Below are positions 1-10,369 of a DNA stretch of 64,000 bases, in pieces. The notes below the pieces were generated by a model. The model was not told the origin of the DNA. It saw nothing but the letters and a program-made list of their open reading frames with translations, and ran no database searches. The stretch comes from Isoetes taiwanensis (lineage: Eukaryota > Streptophyta > Lycopodiopsida > Isoetales > Isoetaceae). The position numbers and the translations under genes are program-made. The number at the start of each line of letters is the position of its first letter. Within the stretch, counting starts at the first letter, position 1. The DNA lies in NCBI GenBank assembly GCA_021234155.1, contig JAJEKV010000090.1:3663319-3727318 (forward strand). Direction: 5' to 3'.

Positions 1-430
1 TTACGAAATCTAAGGCAATCTCAATAAAACACAAGGGAATCTAAAGAAATCTAAAGAACGTCGATTCCAGAACATTCTAAAATGTTCTAGGACTTCCTAA
101 AATATTCCTAGAATGTTCTAGGACTTTCTAGAATGTGCTAGAACATTCTAGAACATAAGGGAACCACACAAAATTTAAGGGAATCTTATAAAATATAGAG
201 GAATCTACGTAAATATAAAGAAACCTTCATGCAGCCTTAGAGAATCTAACGAAATCTAAATCAATCTAAGGAATTCTTATAAAATCTAATGGAATCGTCG
301 AGAAGCCAGAGAAATCTTCATAGAATAAAATGGGATTGCATAATATGTAACAGAATTTAAAGAATTTTATAAAATCTAGGCAAATCTGAGGGAATGTATA
401 AGAATGTTACAGAAATTGAGGTGATTCTAA
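1..430. repeat. AT-rich degenerate repeat with heat-shock-element-like core
   Basis: The stretch is built from short degenerate units of the form GGAATCTAA / GAAATCTAA. From 65 to 153 it becomes an array of alternating GAA and TTC triplets about 5 bp apart, including a perfect GAAnnTTCnnGAA at 141-153. A related sequence, with the same following TAAGRGAATC motif, lies at 41211-41346, so this is probably one dispersed repeat family. No open frame of note is seen. Whether heat-shock factors bind here is inference. Confidence 0.6.
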
Positions 431-513
431 GGACAACTTCAGCCCAGGCGGTGGCACCTCATTCTCCATCCAGAAGGGGGCTGCTTGGGGTGCATCAACA
501 TGGCACTGTCTCG

Positions 514-680
514 ATCGTCGATCTCAGATCTGGATGGCCCAGACAACGGCATCTCAAATATTAGATCACTGAATAAAAGGGGAGCTTAAGTGGTGGTTTA
601 ATTTCAGTCGTCGATCTCAGATCTGGACAGCCCAAACGACGCCATCTCAAAATACTGGAACATTGGATACAAAGGTGGTG
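514..680. repeat. Diverged tandem duplication, unit about 93 bp
   Basis: The segment beginning CGTCGATCTCAGATCTGGA near 516 recurs near 609 with the same continuation (GCCCARACRACGSCATCTCAAA). This gives two direct copies with a few substitutions. No coding function is seen. Confidence 0.75.
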
Positions 681-1569
681 CTTATAAAATTGTACATACA
701 TAAGAGATAATGTTATAAGAATTTTATGTAATTTCGATGGATTTTGTCATATTGGTGAACACAATTGTTTGTCGAAAAGAGACACATCTTAATGTTGGAG
801 TGAATGTTACATGCATCTTTGACTATTCAAGCGAACATAGATAGGCAAGCTGTAACGAACCTAGTGGCCTTGTGGGCATGACGTTCGTAAGTTACGTGAA
901 AGTGGCTTTACTTTGTCTCAGTATAAGATGGTGTAGATCATCTAACGACCTCATTGATATGCGTCCACGGTAGTGGCATTTAAAACTATAGAAATACATT
1001 AGCAAAGGTTGTATAAGCAGAAAGTGTTAGATTATTGAGTATTGGACTTGTAAAATATGATAAACATGCATTAGATTGCATGCACTATCATGTGATTCAC
1101 CATCCCTTCATAATAGCAGGGAGATTGTGCCAAAACTTGGTGTTGATTTTTCTCTGTGTCAGAAGGGGTATGCATGCTCAAGTACACTGTTAAACTATGA
1201 TGAAGCAAATGGAAACAGGTGTAAAAGCTTTGTTACAAAACATGTTAGATCTATTTCACACTGGGGGATTATAAATGACAATTTCTCTCTGCTTCAATGC
1301 CTGCCTAGAAGTTAACGATGACGAATGAACGCCTCAATCATGTCTTTGATGGGGAAACAAACAGGTTATAATCTCCAGTGCTACACAAATAGGTTGCACT
1401 AGATCTTTGATCAAAATGCTTATGAACCCTCAGTTTTAATGCTAGCAACTTCTGCTAAATATTGTTTGGTCAAGGTTTGGATTGCTGCTTTTGATTGGCC
1501 TAAGAATGTCCACATAATTTGTCATAATTTCTATAATTTTCGTTCTCCTCTGGAGGAAGTCGAACTCAC
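681..1569. other. Spacer, no gene recognised
   Basis: AT-rich sequence with only short open frames. None resembles a known family. The missing C-terminal exons of the desulfhydrase-like gene should lie here on the minus strand, but I could not find their conserved motif (GLGYA... and LDPVYSGKA). Confidence 0.5.
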
Positions 1570-2312
1570 ATTTATCACCCCAACTATATCCCTTGAAGCA
1601 ACATGAGCTTGAAGACCATCGGGGAGTCCTTGAACGTAATCATGAAAGTATTCTGGAGTATCATACACAGCATATGCATGTACCTAAAACACAGCTTCAG
1701 ATATAAATGCATTTGACTCACTAAGCAATCGGAAGTCGAAAGCTTTACTCACTGTAGATTCCATATTGCTTAGATGACATGCCAATGGGAGTCCTGCAGT
1801 AGTTCCTCCACTATGAATCAGAAAAAGAAAAAAAGAATAAAGAAAACATAAGTACGCATCAGTTTTAAAACTGAATAAATAGGTTGTATTTCTGAACCTT
1901 CCACATGCCATAACAATCTCATCAAACTCCGAAGACCCGTCGACCTTTGTACTTTCTAATTGTTGCTCAATTTCGCTTCTGGATGTAGCAACATGCTAGA
2001 CTTAAGCTGCACCAGCAGGAATAGTATGATGCAATGCAGCCAATCAAAAACCTCATTCAGCAAAAAGTCCTTGTGAATGACATGCTAATACTCCTTTGAT
2101 TGTTCATAATGGTCCTTCCATAATTTGCTTCCACTTTGTTTTAACTCCATTTGTACTATCAAATAGAACAAAAATGGAATAAATTGTGTCTGAAAAGAAA
2201 AGAGATAAAGAAAGTGACCTTTATCCAAACTTCAGTTCCAGAGAGAAGCCCTGGCAATTTCCATTTATGTAGTGGTGTCGGAAGCAAATCATTCAAAATT
2301 ATCAAGTTAAGC
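1570..2312 (-). pseudogene. D-cysteine desulfhydrase-like (PLP-dependent, ACC deaminase fold) gene remnant
   Basis: Four exon-like pieces on the minus strand read as the D-cysteine desulfhydrase family, which breaks D-cysteine into pyruvate, H2S and ammonia using pyridoxal phosphate. Exon 2219-2312 encodes TPLHKWKLPGLLSGTEVWIK. Exon about 1898-2012 encodes EIEQQLE...FDEIVMACG. Exon 1753-1810 encodes SGGTTAGLPLACHL, the phosphate-binding loop. Exon 1570-1683 encodes VHAYAVYDTPEYFHDYVQGL and continues DGLQAHVASRDIV. The last three are joined by proper AG/GT junctions (introns 1811-1897 and 1684-1752) in compatible phase. The exon with the PLP-binding lysine (family motif SGNKVRKLEF) is missing between 2218 and 2012. 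The IPAG segment at the start of the second exon is out of frame and followed by a stop, and the C-terminal exons are not found. The gene is therefore broken. Family assignment is strong; loss of function is inferred. Confidence 0.75.
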
Positions 2313-3687
2313 CTGAACAGAAGAAACAAAACAAGAATAGATTTTAGCAAACATAGAAAGACAACAAAATTCAATGAACCCCTAATTGACACATTAGGAT
2401 GCCTGATCGCCTAGCGCCCAAAGCAGCGCTGCTACTTCAGAAGAATTACTAGCATTGCTTTCAGATTCCAGTAATATTCAATAAAGATGCACCAGAATGC
2501 ATATAGTTGCAAGGTCAACAACTAAGTTTTGCTCTCGAGTTGTTGACTAAATTTATCGCAACAATTTGAAGCCCAACGAGTATCAAATACTTTCTTGTGT
2601 AATAACAATCAGCCAGATGAATTGGAATATGGAAATTTAAAATGATATGGCACAAGCAAAAGTCGCAGCATCAGCAACTTCAGAGACACATTTTCTGATG
2701 CAATCACTGTTGAAGCATCAGGAGCCAGAAACATGATAATTCAAGATCGTAGTAAGCAACACGCTACACACCATACAATTCCCTACCATCATCATAATAG
2801 CACACACATTACTTGTGTTGTCATCATTTTCCCTGCTTTGAGGCACTGCTCCACTACCATGACAGTCTAACAACCCAAATGTTTCCGAAAACTTCCTCGT
2901 TCCACCCTATTAACTACTGACGAAAGCTCCAAAAATGAGAGTCAAGCATCTAGAACTCATCGCTGCTCGTCAACATAATTGCATGCAGCTTTGACTGAAC
3001 AGTAGCTGTTATTGGCTCCTCAAACTTCATAGGTTTTTCTCCTTAGAGAACAAGGAAAACAATGACAAAACAAGTAACGCATCACCATGTTCTGCAAACC
3101 CTCAGACTAAACGGGAAAAATGCATCAAAATGCAATCACCTTTAGCATTGATCTGTGCTTCTGGGGTTGAAGGAGTAACGCTGTCTTCTTAAAAAGCCCT
3201 GGATATGGCACTAGCAGAGAGCAAATCCGGCTATGGTGCTAACCTGAAAAGAGCCAGAGATATGTACCTGTACTTCCGCTTCTGCTTCCGCTGCCATGGA
3301 TCAACCGCAAGAGAAGGAAGAAGCTCATTCATGCCACTGTCACTCCACGGGCAACCCAAAAAGTGATCTGGGGCCCTCATTCTACTCAGAAATTATATGT
3401 TTCAAACTTGCGGGATCAGGGGACGCAAGAAATAAAATAAACATAGGGCGAAAATGTTTTTCAAGGTTGGGCAATGGGCACCTAGGTCCATATATTATAA
3501 GTTAGTTGGCCCCTTTGTAAGGGCAAAAAGTCTGGCAAAAAGGCTCGAAAGGGCCCTTCGGGATCTATACAAAGGTGACGAATTGTGAAGCCCATTAATA
3601 AAAGGACGAGTTCCAATTTTCTGGAAGGAAACGTAAGTAGGGTTTGTTTGTTTGTTTACGTGAAATCGATCAGCCAGAGTTGCCGGA
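2313..3687. other. Spacer upstream of the kinase gene
   Basis: No recognised gene. A 69-codon open frame begins at an ATG at 3296 (plus strand) and ends at 3505. It resembles no family I know and may be chance. N-terminal desulfhydrase sequence was looked for on the minus strand and not seen. Confidence 0.45.
3488..3500 (+). promoter_or_regulatory. Possible TATA box for the kinase gene
   Basis: The sequence CCATATATTATAAG lies about 190 bp before the kinase start codon in an otherwise mixed-composition stretch. Position and composition suit a plant TATA box with a 5' leader of about 150 nt. There is no transcript evidence in the sequence. Confidence 0.3.
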
Positions 3688-4683
3688 ATGGAGAAAGAGG
3701 CAATGGAGATGAAGAATCTGAACAAGCTGTATGGAGCAGTGTATCCAAAGCTGCTCAAGAGTTATGATTTAGTGAAGGTGATAGGCGGAGGTGGGCAAGG
3801 GACAGTGTTTCTGAGCCAAAACAGGAGCAGCAAGAAGGAATTTGCTTGCAAAAGCATGTCGATCGGAAGAGCAGGAGATGCAGAGGCGAAACAGGACGAG
3901 GCGATTATGCGTAAGCTGGCAATCTGTCCTGGAGTGGTTCGTCTGGAAGACGTGATCAACGAAGAAGACGGCTCCTACGTGCATTTCATAATCGAGCTTT
4001 GCGACTGCAGCTTGGATTCTAGAATCAAATCCGAAGGCAGGCTGTCCAACAACGAAGCAGCCCTTCTGCTTCGAAACCTCGCCTTGATTATCAAGTATCT
4101 TCACTCCAATGGCGTTGTCCATCGGGATCTCAAGCCTGCCAATGTTCTCCTCCCCTCCCGCGCCCAACCTTACAACGTTAAGGTTGCAGATTTTGGTATC
4201 TCAACCTCCTTCTCCAATCCTGCTCCTTGCCTTACCGCGGTCGTTGGAACTCCCACCTACCTTGCTCCAGAGGTTGTCCACAAACATTACTCTAAGGAGG
4301 TTGATGTATGGGGCTTGGGTTTGATCCTTTATGAATGCCTTACTGGCTTGCCTTCCTTTCCCCATCTCAACATGTTTGCTATTTATCAAAAACATCGTCG
4401 CGGCGAAGATCTCGCAGCTTCAGAGCTCGTCTGGCCTGCTGGCGTTGTGTCACATGAAGCAAAGAGTCTTGTCATGGCTATGTTGCAGCCCAACCCAAAG
4501 GAGAGAATCAGTTTGCAGCAGATTCTGTCCCATCCCTGGGTTATCAAACATTGCTCCCCCATTGCAGTCGCATGTGAGAGGGGGCGTGCTATTTTGATGC
4601 CTATGTCTATGCTTCCTCCCGCCAAATGCATCAAACGAAATGGAGAATGGCAAGAAATGAAGCCATGTGCAATAGCATTTTAA
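3688..4683 (+). CDS. Serine/threonine protein kinase, calcium/CaM-kinase-like, single exon
   Basis: An uninterrupted 331-codon frame from ATG to TAA, nearly all of it a kinase domain (residues about 26-285). All catalytic landmarks are present: glycine loop GGGGQG (33-38), VAIK lysine K55, alpha-C glutamate E71, HRDLKPAN with catalytic D147, DFG 168-170, VGTPTYLAPE ending 195, DVWGLG with D206, and the arginine of PKERIS (R273). The HRD arginine makes it an RD kinase, normally regulated by activation-loop phosphorylation. There is no signal peptide, membrane segment, EF hand or other regulatory domain; about 45 residues follow the kinase core. The size and lack of extra domains recall PEP-carboxylase-kinase or CDPK/SnRK relatives stripped to the catalytic core, but I cannot assign a subfamily. 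Likely cytosolic or nuclear. It is the only fully intact, recognisable protein gene in the window. The lack of introns could reflect a retrogene origin, but no poly-A tail or target duplication is evident. Confidence 0.9.
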   Translation: MEKEAMEMKNLNKLYGAVYPKLLKSYDLVKVIGGGGQGTVFLSQNRSSKKEFACKSMSIGRAGDAEAKQDEAIMRKLAICPGVVRLEDVINEEDGSYVHFIIELCDCSLDSRIKSEGRLSNNEAALLLRNLALIIKYLHSNGVVHRDLKPANVLLPSRAQPYNVKVADFGISTSFSNPAPCLTAVVGTPTYLAPEVVHKHYSKEVDVWGLGLILYECLTGLPSFPHLNMFAIYQKHRRGEDLAASELVWPAGVVSHEAKSLVMAMLQPNPKERISLQQILSHPWVIKHCSPIAVACERGRAILMPMSMLPPAKCIKRNGEWQEMKPCAIAF

Positions 4684-4870
4684 TTGAAGAATGAACACAA
4701 GTGATGCATCTTGTGCATACTATACGGCTACCACGAAACACAAATGTTGCTCAAATGGAATAAGCACTGACGTTGCTCAAATGGAATAAGGCGAGTTCTG
4801 AAGACATGTGCAACTTCATATTTGATTTGTTTCATAGAATGAAGACAAGTGAACATTCTATCTTAACATA

Positions 4871-4919
4871 TACAAGAAATTTATCGCGGCGGCCAAGGCC
4901 GCCGCGAACATTTCTCTTT
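4871..4919. repeat. GC-rich palindrome element, copy 1
   Basis: A perfect inverted repeat CGCGGCGGCC-AA-GGCCGCCGCG occupies 4885-4906, flanked by ACAAGAAATTTAT on the left and AACATTTCTCTTT on the right. The whole block is the exact reverse complement of the block at 24831-24876, so this is a dispersed element and not chance. A half copy (GCCGCGAACATTTCTCTTTT) follows at about 4944-4965. Confidence 0.85.
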
Positions 4920-5956
4920 TTTTCCAACAAGATCATAGTTGGCTGCCGCGAACATTTCTCTTTTTTTTTTTTCAACAAAATCATATTGAGTAGATAATCC
5001 AACCCTACAGCAAAAGTCATGGGTGTATTCTTGAAGATGAATCAGAAGTGCAGTAGTTCCTGGATGTTCTATGTGTAGAATTGAAAAACCAATTCTTGAA
5101 TAAGATCATGGGTTTGCTCGATAATGCCATATGGCCTCCTATCCTAACATAACATGCTCCCATTTATAAGAGCGTTTTGATGATGTTCAGAAATTTGATC
5201 TTAAAGACAATTTAGCAAATTTGACCATGCAAGCATAATAGAATTTGTTATGTCATTTTTAATACTTTATTTTTACGTTTTATTATTGTGCGGAATCAGC
5301 GGCTTTATCGACTATCGTAGTGCGGGCGTATTCTACTTTCTTTTTCCCATTTTATATCTATGTTTTGATTTTTTATATCTCCTTACCCCATGGCTTTCTA
5401 TTGGAAGTTGGATCATTCACGACATGTGGCTGAAGGCTCTTACTTCGAAACTAGTGCATCTCTATTTTCAAATTCTGAGCCGGTTCTGCTTGTTTCAGTG
5501 AAGCCAACCCACTGGCCAATTTCTTGAATCACTTCTGCTCTCTGGAAGCCCCTGATTCTTTTGAAAACCTGCGACTCTTGTAGTGTCAAAAGTCTCCAAA
5601 TAACTTAGGCTTCTCACTTCAACCTAGTGCTCCTCTTTGAAACAACTCCTCTTCATTTTGATCTGCAAAAATATTTCCAATCTGGAACCAGACATCCCAA
5701 AGCCACTGGGCTGCTATTTTTTGTCAATTTATTTTTAATCCTTATTTTTTACCTTACTGTTCTTGGGTCAAGTGTCATTGTCATTGCCCCTACCTTGGGG
5801 TTCTGCTGTGTTTTGCAATGCCTTGTGCATTAACCTCAAGAGCCCTTGATTACTCAATCATCCTCTTTATTTCCCATTTTATTTTTTTCCAGCATTTTAC
5901 CCCGGCAAAATGGAACTGCGAAAAGATTCGATCAAATTTGGTTAGACTCCCAAGAA
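4920..5956. other. Spacer, no gene recognised
   Basis: AT-rich. Short open frames at 5250-5501 and 5627-5833 encode hydrophobic low-complexity peptides of no known family. Nothing else is supported. Confidence 0.4.
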
Positions 5957-6068
5957 TGGAAACCTCCCCAATTTTCCCACATGGAAACCTCCCCAACTTT
6001 CCATGGAAGCTTGGGGAGGTTTCCACTTTGAATCAGAATTTTTTGAGCGGAAAGATCCCCGCTCAAAA
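5957..6068. repeat. Cluster of inverted repeats
   Basis: TGGAAACCTCCCCAA at 5982-5996 pairs with TTGGGGAGGTTTCCA at 6011-6025. The loop is itself nearly palindromic (TTCCATGGAA), giving a 44-bp near-perfect palindrome. A third copy of the arm starts at 5957. Immediately right, TTTTTGAGCGG pairs with CCGCTCAAAAA across a short loop (about 6037-6068). Confidence 0.75.
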
Positions 6069-7030
6069 AGTGTTTTGAGCGGTTCAAGAAGCGGTGGCGA
6101 TGGCGCTTCAAGTTTTCGGCGATGGCATGGCGCTTCTTCTTTCCTAGCACAAAGGGCCTGTGATATTTGAGTTGGAAAGGAGTGATAGGCAGTCTTTTAT
6201 TTTGTTCCAGTTGCGGAACTGAAGAAAGCTCTTAGCGACCGATCAGATCAGTTGGAGATGAGACCAGTCAGCCTGACATTGGAGATCAGAAGAGGAAGAG
6301 CGGATTCAAGAGAAGGGGCCAACTATCAGCAGATCAGAGTTTAGGGCATACTTGGAGGATTCAGAGTAACCGATCAGCAGGAGGCAGCCGATTAGAGCAT
6401 ACAGGGTATTCCAGAGCAGTCATGGTCGCAGAGGATGGATATAAGGTAATCGAATCATTCAGAGCATTCCAGAGCCGACCATCATTCCGATGTTCCTGCC
6501 CCTTTGTAGAAAAGCTCCCAGGTTAAGGTTTTTGCAAGCCAAGAAATTCCCATGAACCAGTGAATTCAGAAAAAGGATCCTACATGGGTACGCAGACGAT
6601 GGAGATGCAGATGAGCTTTTATTGGGGCGAGAAGGTAACGATTCTGTTCGACAAATGGACGACACATTCAAATCCAAAGTAGGTCGGGGCTATGGTGGGA
6701 TTATTCATAACAGCTGTATTGTCGGGGCTTTGGGCATGGCTCAGGACTTGGGCGATCCGAAGGCCTCTTTTTTTGTTCATATTTTTACGTTTTGTATCTT
6801 GACAAGTTTTATGGTAGCTTTATTTGAGATTGTTTCTACATCTAAGATCCGTGCATTATTGCAACATATTGAAACAACAGGGCTGATGATAACATATGAC
6901 GCCTTTGCAGCACAGACGATTTCTGCACTCCCTTCAAAATGTAGTTCTCGTTTTCTAATCTCTCTTTTATAGCTTCTTTTAAAATCTGCCTTAGCCAGTT
7001 ACAAGTTTATGGGATTTTCCTCTGTGTCAG

Positions 7031-7142
7031 GCTGAAAAGCGTGTTGCTGCTGAGTCCAGAAAAGAGTGGCACAAAAGGCAGAAATCCGGTTCTGAGATCA
7101 ACCTAAATAACTCTGGATCTATTGAGGATTTGCAACATCAAG
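7031..7142 (+). other. Orphan exon-like segment
   Basis: A 112-bp stretch lies between a good acceptor (CTCTGTGTCAG) and donor (AG/GTAAGACT) and is open in one frame, encoding a charged peptide that includes AEKRVAAESRKEWHKRQKSG. The composition suggests a coiled or basic region. I do not recognise the parent gene and no neighbouring exon could be joined with confidence; the 6622-6972 open frame upstream has no clear family. It may be a leftover from a degraded gene. Confidence 0.35.
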
Positions 7143-7376
7143 GTAAGACTTCGAGCACTTATACACAGAGTTATAAAGTGGAAGAACCATATCAAAACAT
7201 ACCTGATGCAGTTAAACAAGACAATGAATTGGGAATACAAGACAGCCAAGAAGGCAAAGATAAAAACCCTAGAAGTTGCATCATCCAGGAACTTGGGTAA
7301 ATTGCCAGAAGCACGTGTTGACTTGTTAGCGACACCTGGAAAAAGGAGAACAACCAATTTCATACATGTCTAAGGT

Positions 7377-9280
7377 GGCCACACATGAAAGACAAGATCT
7401 CAGATGTAATGCTCAATGGTCTCAGATCTCTGCTTACATAATGGACACAGATCTGATATTCTAGGGTCAAACCTATGGACAAGAACATTAACCTGAAGAC
7501 ATTTTTGAAGAACCTGCCACCAAAGTACAGGCACTTTAGGATGAGAATAGGTTGTAGATAATCAACAACTTTTTGTCAAAGAGCTATATTCCATCCTCCC
7601 ATGTCAACAAATGGCCTGAGCTATACCATGCTACAATTGTTAAGACTCTAACTGAGTCAATGAATGCACAGTAAAGCAAAGCGGTGCATTGTCAGCCATG
7701 GAAATCCACCAACAAGAAGCAATCAACTGAAGACAAGTGGTTGAGTTGATGTAAAATAATATTCTCAACTATGAGCCAGGAATCTAACAAGCCCTTTAAA
7801 AAAGAAGAAGCATTAGGATAAGGCCGTAAATCATAGAATAGACTTCATGGAAGAACATGTTTAAGTGTGGCTTTACCAAAAGTGTGTCAAGTAAAAGCTT
7901 TGCATTTTGAAGTTTATCGTCTGTTATCAAGGACAGAAAGGTATCATCTGCATATTGATTATATACTTCTTGCGAATTATTCTCCATATGTAGACTCCTA
8001 ATCACATCATCCCCAGCAGCACTAGAAAACAATTGTGAGAGCACCTCTGCCACTATTGTAAAAAGCAATGGCATCTCAAGGGGCAAGCTTGGTGAACTCT
8101 ACCAACAAAAAACACTGCAGAGGGCTCTTCCTAGAAGAGTATTGTAGATCTTGCAGAAATATGCAATAGGATACTAAATACTAAGGCCAATAGATATTTT
8201 TCTAAAAAATCTTAATCCATGCTATCTTAAGTCTTGGAAAAGTCAAGTTTGAAATACACTATGTGATGAAACTTTAATCTTGCCCAATACATGCCTTCAT
8301 ATGCCGTGGCAACATTATCAAGAATACACCTTCCAAGCAAGAGTCATGTCTGGGTGGAAGGCATTGACTCAACAAGAACAACACGAAGCTTCTCTATTGG
8401 AGCTTTCGCAAATCTTATACACGGAAGGAGCAATGTTATAGGATGCCAATCCGAAATAGTCTTGGGTTCTTTACACTTGGGAATCAATGAAATGGAATCT
8501 GTATTAAGAATTTTATCCAAAACTTTTGTATCTTCTAAATTCACAAAATGCTTTAAATACATCATCTCCAATCTACTTCCAATACTGTGGAATAATTTCT
8601 ACTGGAAAACCATCAAGACCTAGACATTTTCCTTTCTCCAAAAGTTGAGCCGCAGAACCCAAATTATCTCTGATGATATTTGTCTCCGAAAGTGCAAGGT
8701 AAACGGTGCCTAGCAAAAAGTAAGACAAAATGATTATGAAGGTGTTGCTTTAATTGCACTGGGTCAAAAACCTCTGAGTCATCTGGTAAGAGGAGAGAAT
8801 TAACAGAAGTTGTCATCCGCCTCCTTCTAATAGCCCTAAAAACACCTGTCACTAGACTTAGACCGTTGTAAACCAGCCTTCAACTTAGCTGCAGTCACTT
8901 GCTCAACCTCAATACCCTTAATTTCTGTCAAGATCTAACTCCAGAAGAAGGAGCCTGAGCTCGGCATCTTCGCAACTCCTCATATAAGGCTGTCAAATTT
9001 TTCTCTAACCTCAAGTACTTTGCTATGGTCCCATTTCTTTGCAAAAGATTTGACTGCAAACATAGTAGCAACAACCCCTAACATCTCCCCGGGATTGAGA
9101 GAATGCATGTGACCACACATCATTACAATCTGTTTTTAACTTTTCATTCTTTAAGTAACTAGTGTCGAGCTTAAAAAAAGTTTTAGCAAGTCTCCTAGTA
9201 TTTTCCAGTACAGAAGAAAACCATTGTTGGTGTTTTCTGAGGCGAAAATAATATTCTGCAGTTAATAGCAACAAATATGT
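7377..9280 (-). mobile_element. LINE (L1-type non-LTR retrotransposon), decayed ORF2
   Basis: Reading the minus strand from about 9280 down, broken frames match LINE ORF2 in order. The pre-RT region is at 8664-8852. The GLDGFPVE motif lies near 8600-8640. The RT entry motif ISLIPKCKEPKTISDWHPIT is at 8344-8571. The RT core at 7796-8086 has an intact YADD active site at 7943-7954. A zf-RVT zinc-binding domain at about 7390-7560 contains CPLCKQRSETIEHY. Frames change several times and stops intervene, so the element is dead. ORF1 and the endonuclease are not seen. It lies opposite to the LINE at 10.4-12.8 kb and has a different C-terminal domain, so the two are different lineages. Confidence 0.8.
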
Positions 9281-9304
9281 GTCAATTAGCTCTTAGCTGC
9301 TTAT

Positions 9305-9645
9305 TTTGACGCTATGTCTGACTCTATGGATGATGCTATACCATTTAACCAAGCTGATGCTATAGCTGATACTACAACTGATGCACAGGCTGATGCACTA
9401 TAAGTCAGATGTATATTAACATCAAGTTCAAACATATATGCCATTTGATTCTAGTTTTGACTTTACCATTGAAGCTATGTGTGACTTCAATATTGTTGTT
9501 AAATGTAACTCTAGGCTTGACTCAATGTCTGACTTTTATATTGACTCTAATTCTGACGCTATAGTGACTCTATGTCTGACACGATCTCTGGTTCTAATTC
9601 TAATTCTAACATTGACTCTATGTTTGATGCTCTCGTTCAAGCATT
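9305..9645. repeat. Degenerate short tandem repeat (GATGCTATR / GACTCTATGTCT)
   Basis: The sequence is a loose array of 8-12 bp units such as GCTGATGCTATAGCTGATAC and TGACTCTATGTCTGAC. Similar GATGCTAC/GATACTAT units make up the subterminal repeats of the CACTA element at 47.4-52.0 kb. It could be an eroded CACTA end, but no CACTA terminus was found here. Confidence 0.55.
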
Positions 9646-10369
9646 CTCTGGTATAACAGCTATCTACTTTCTTACGTTTTTACCTCCTTCTTTTGAGCTC
9701 GCTTGCTTCTGGCATGCTATATCTTGGGGTTCTTAGTTCTTGTAGGATTCTACAGATCTATCTCGATATTTTCCATTATGATGCATTTTACCTTAGAAAG
9801 GGTCTTCTAGATGGGTAGCTTATCTCAACGGAAATGGAAATGGTAATAGGGTACTCTGGCACAGTTTGTTCATATGTTAGGAAGGGAAATTGCAAGGAAG
9901 GGGATGCATACATGCCCATGGAATTTTTGAATGCCTTACTTTGAGTTTTCTTATTGTATGCGAATTTTTTCCAAGTTTTATGTATTAAATCTTGTGTTAT
10001 ATTGCAGTCTACTTTTGGATTACAAATGCCAAAGAAAGAGAGCTTTATAGTACTTTGGTAATATTTGATTGAGCTTTATTTCTCCGGACAACATGCTCTA
10101 GTATCTACTATATTTTGGCTTTATGTGGAAAAACTAAATTTTGGCATTTCTTTTATGCTGATGCAGAACCTGTCAACTCAATCTTAGGCCTTCAGTCTAG
10201 AGAATCTCACGAAAATATATGCATGGGCCTTGCACTATCTCTCCCCTTTTTTTTTTTTTGTGCGCTTGATTTCTTGCATAAGATTTCAAGTATGCTTCAA
10301 TTTGTTGTTAAACTTTTGTTGGTTTTTTTATAGGAATGTTTGTTATTTGTCTAGTGTGTACAAGGAATA
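9646..10369. other. Spacer, no gene recognised
   Basis: AT-rich DNA with a T14 run at about 10246-10259. Nothing beyond short chance frames is seen. Confidence 0.4.
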
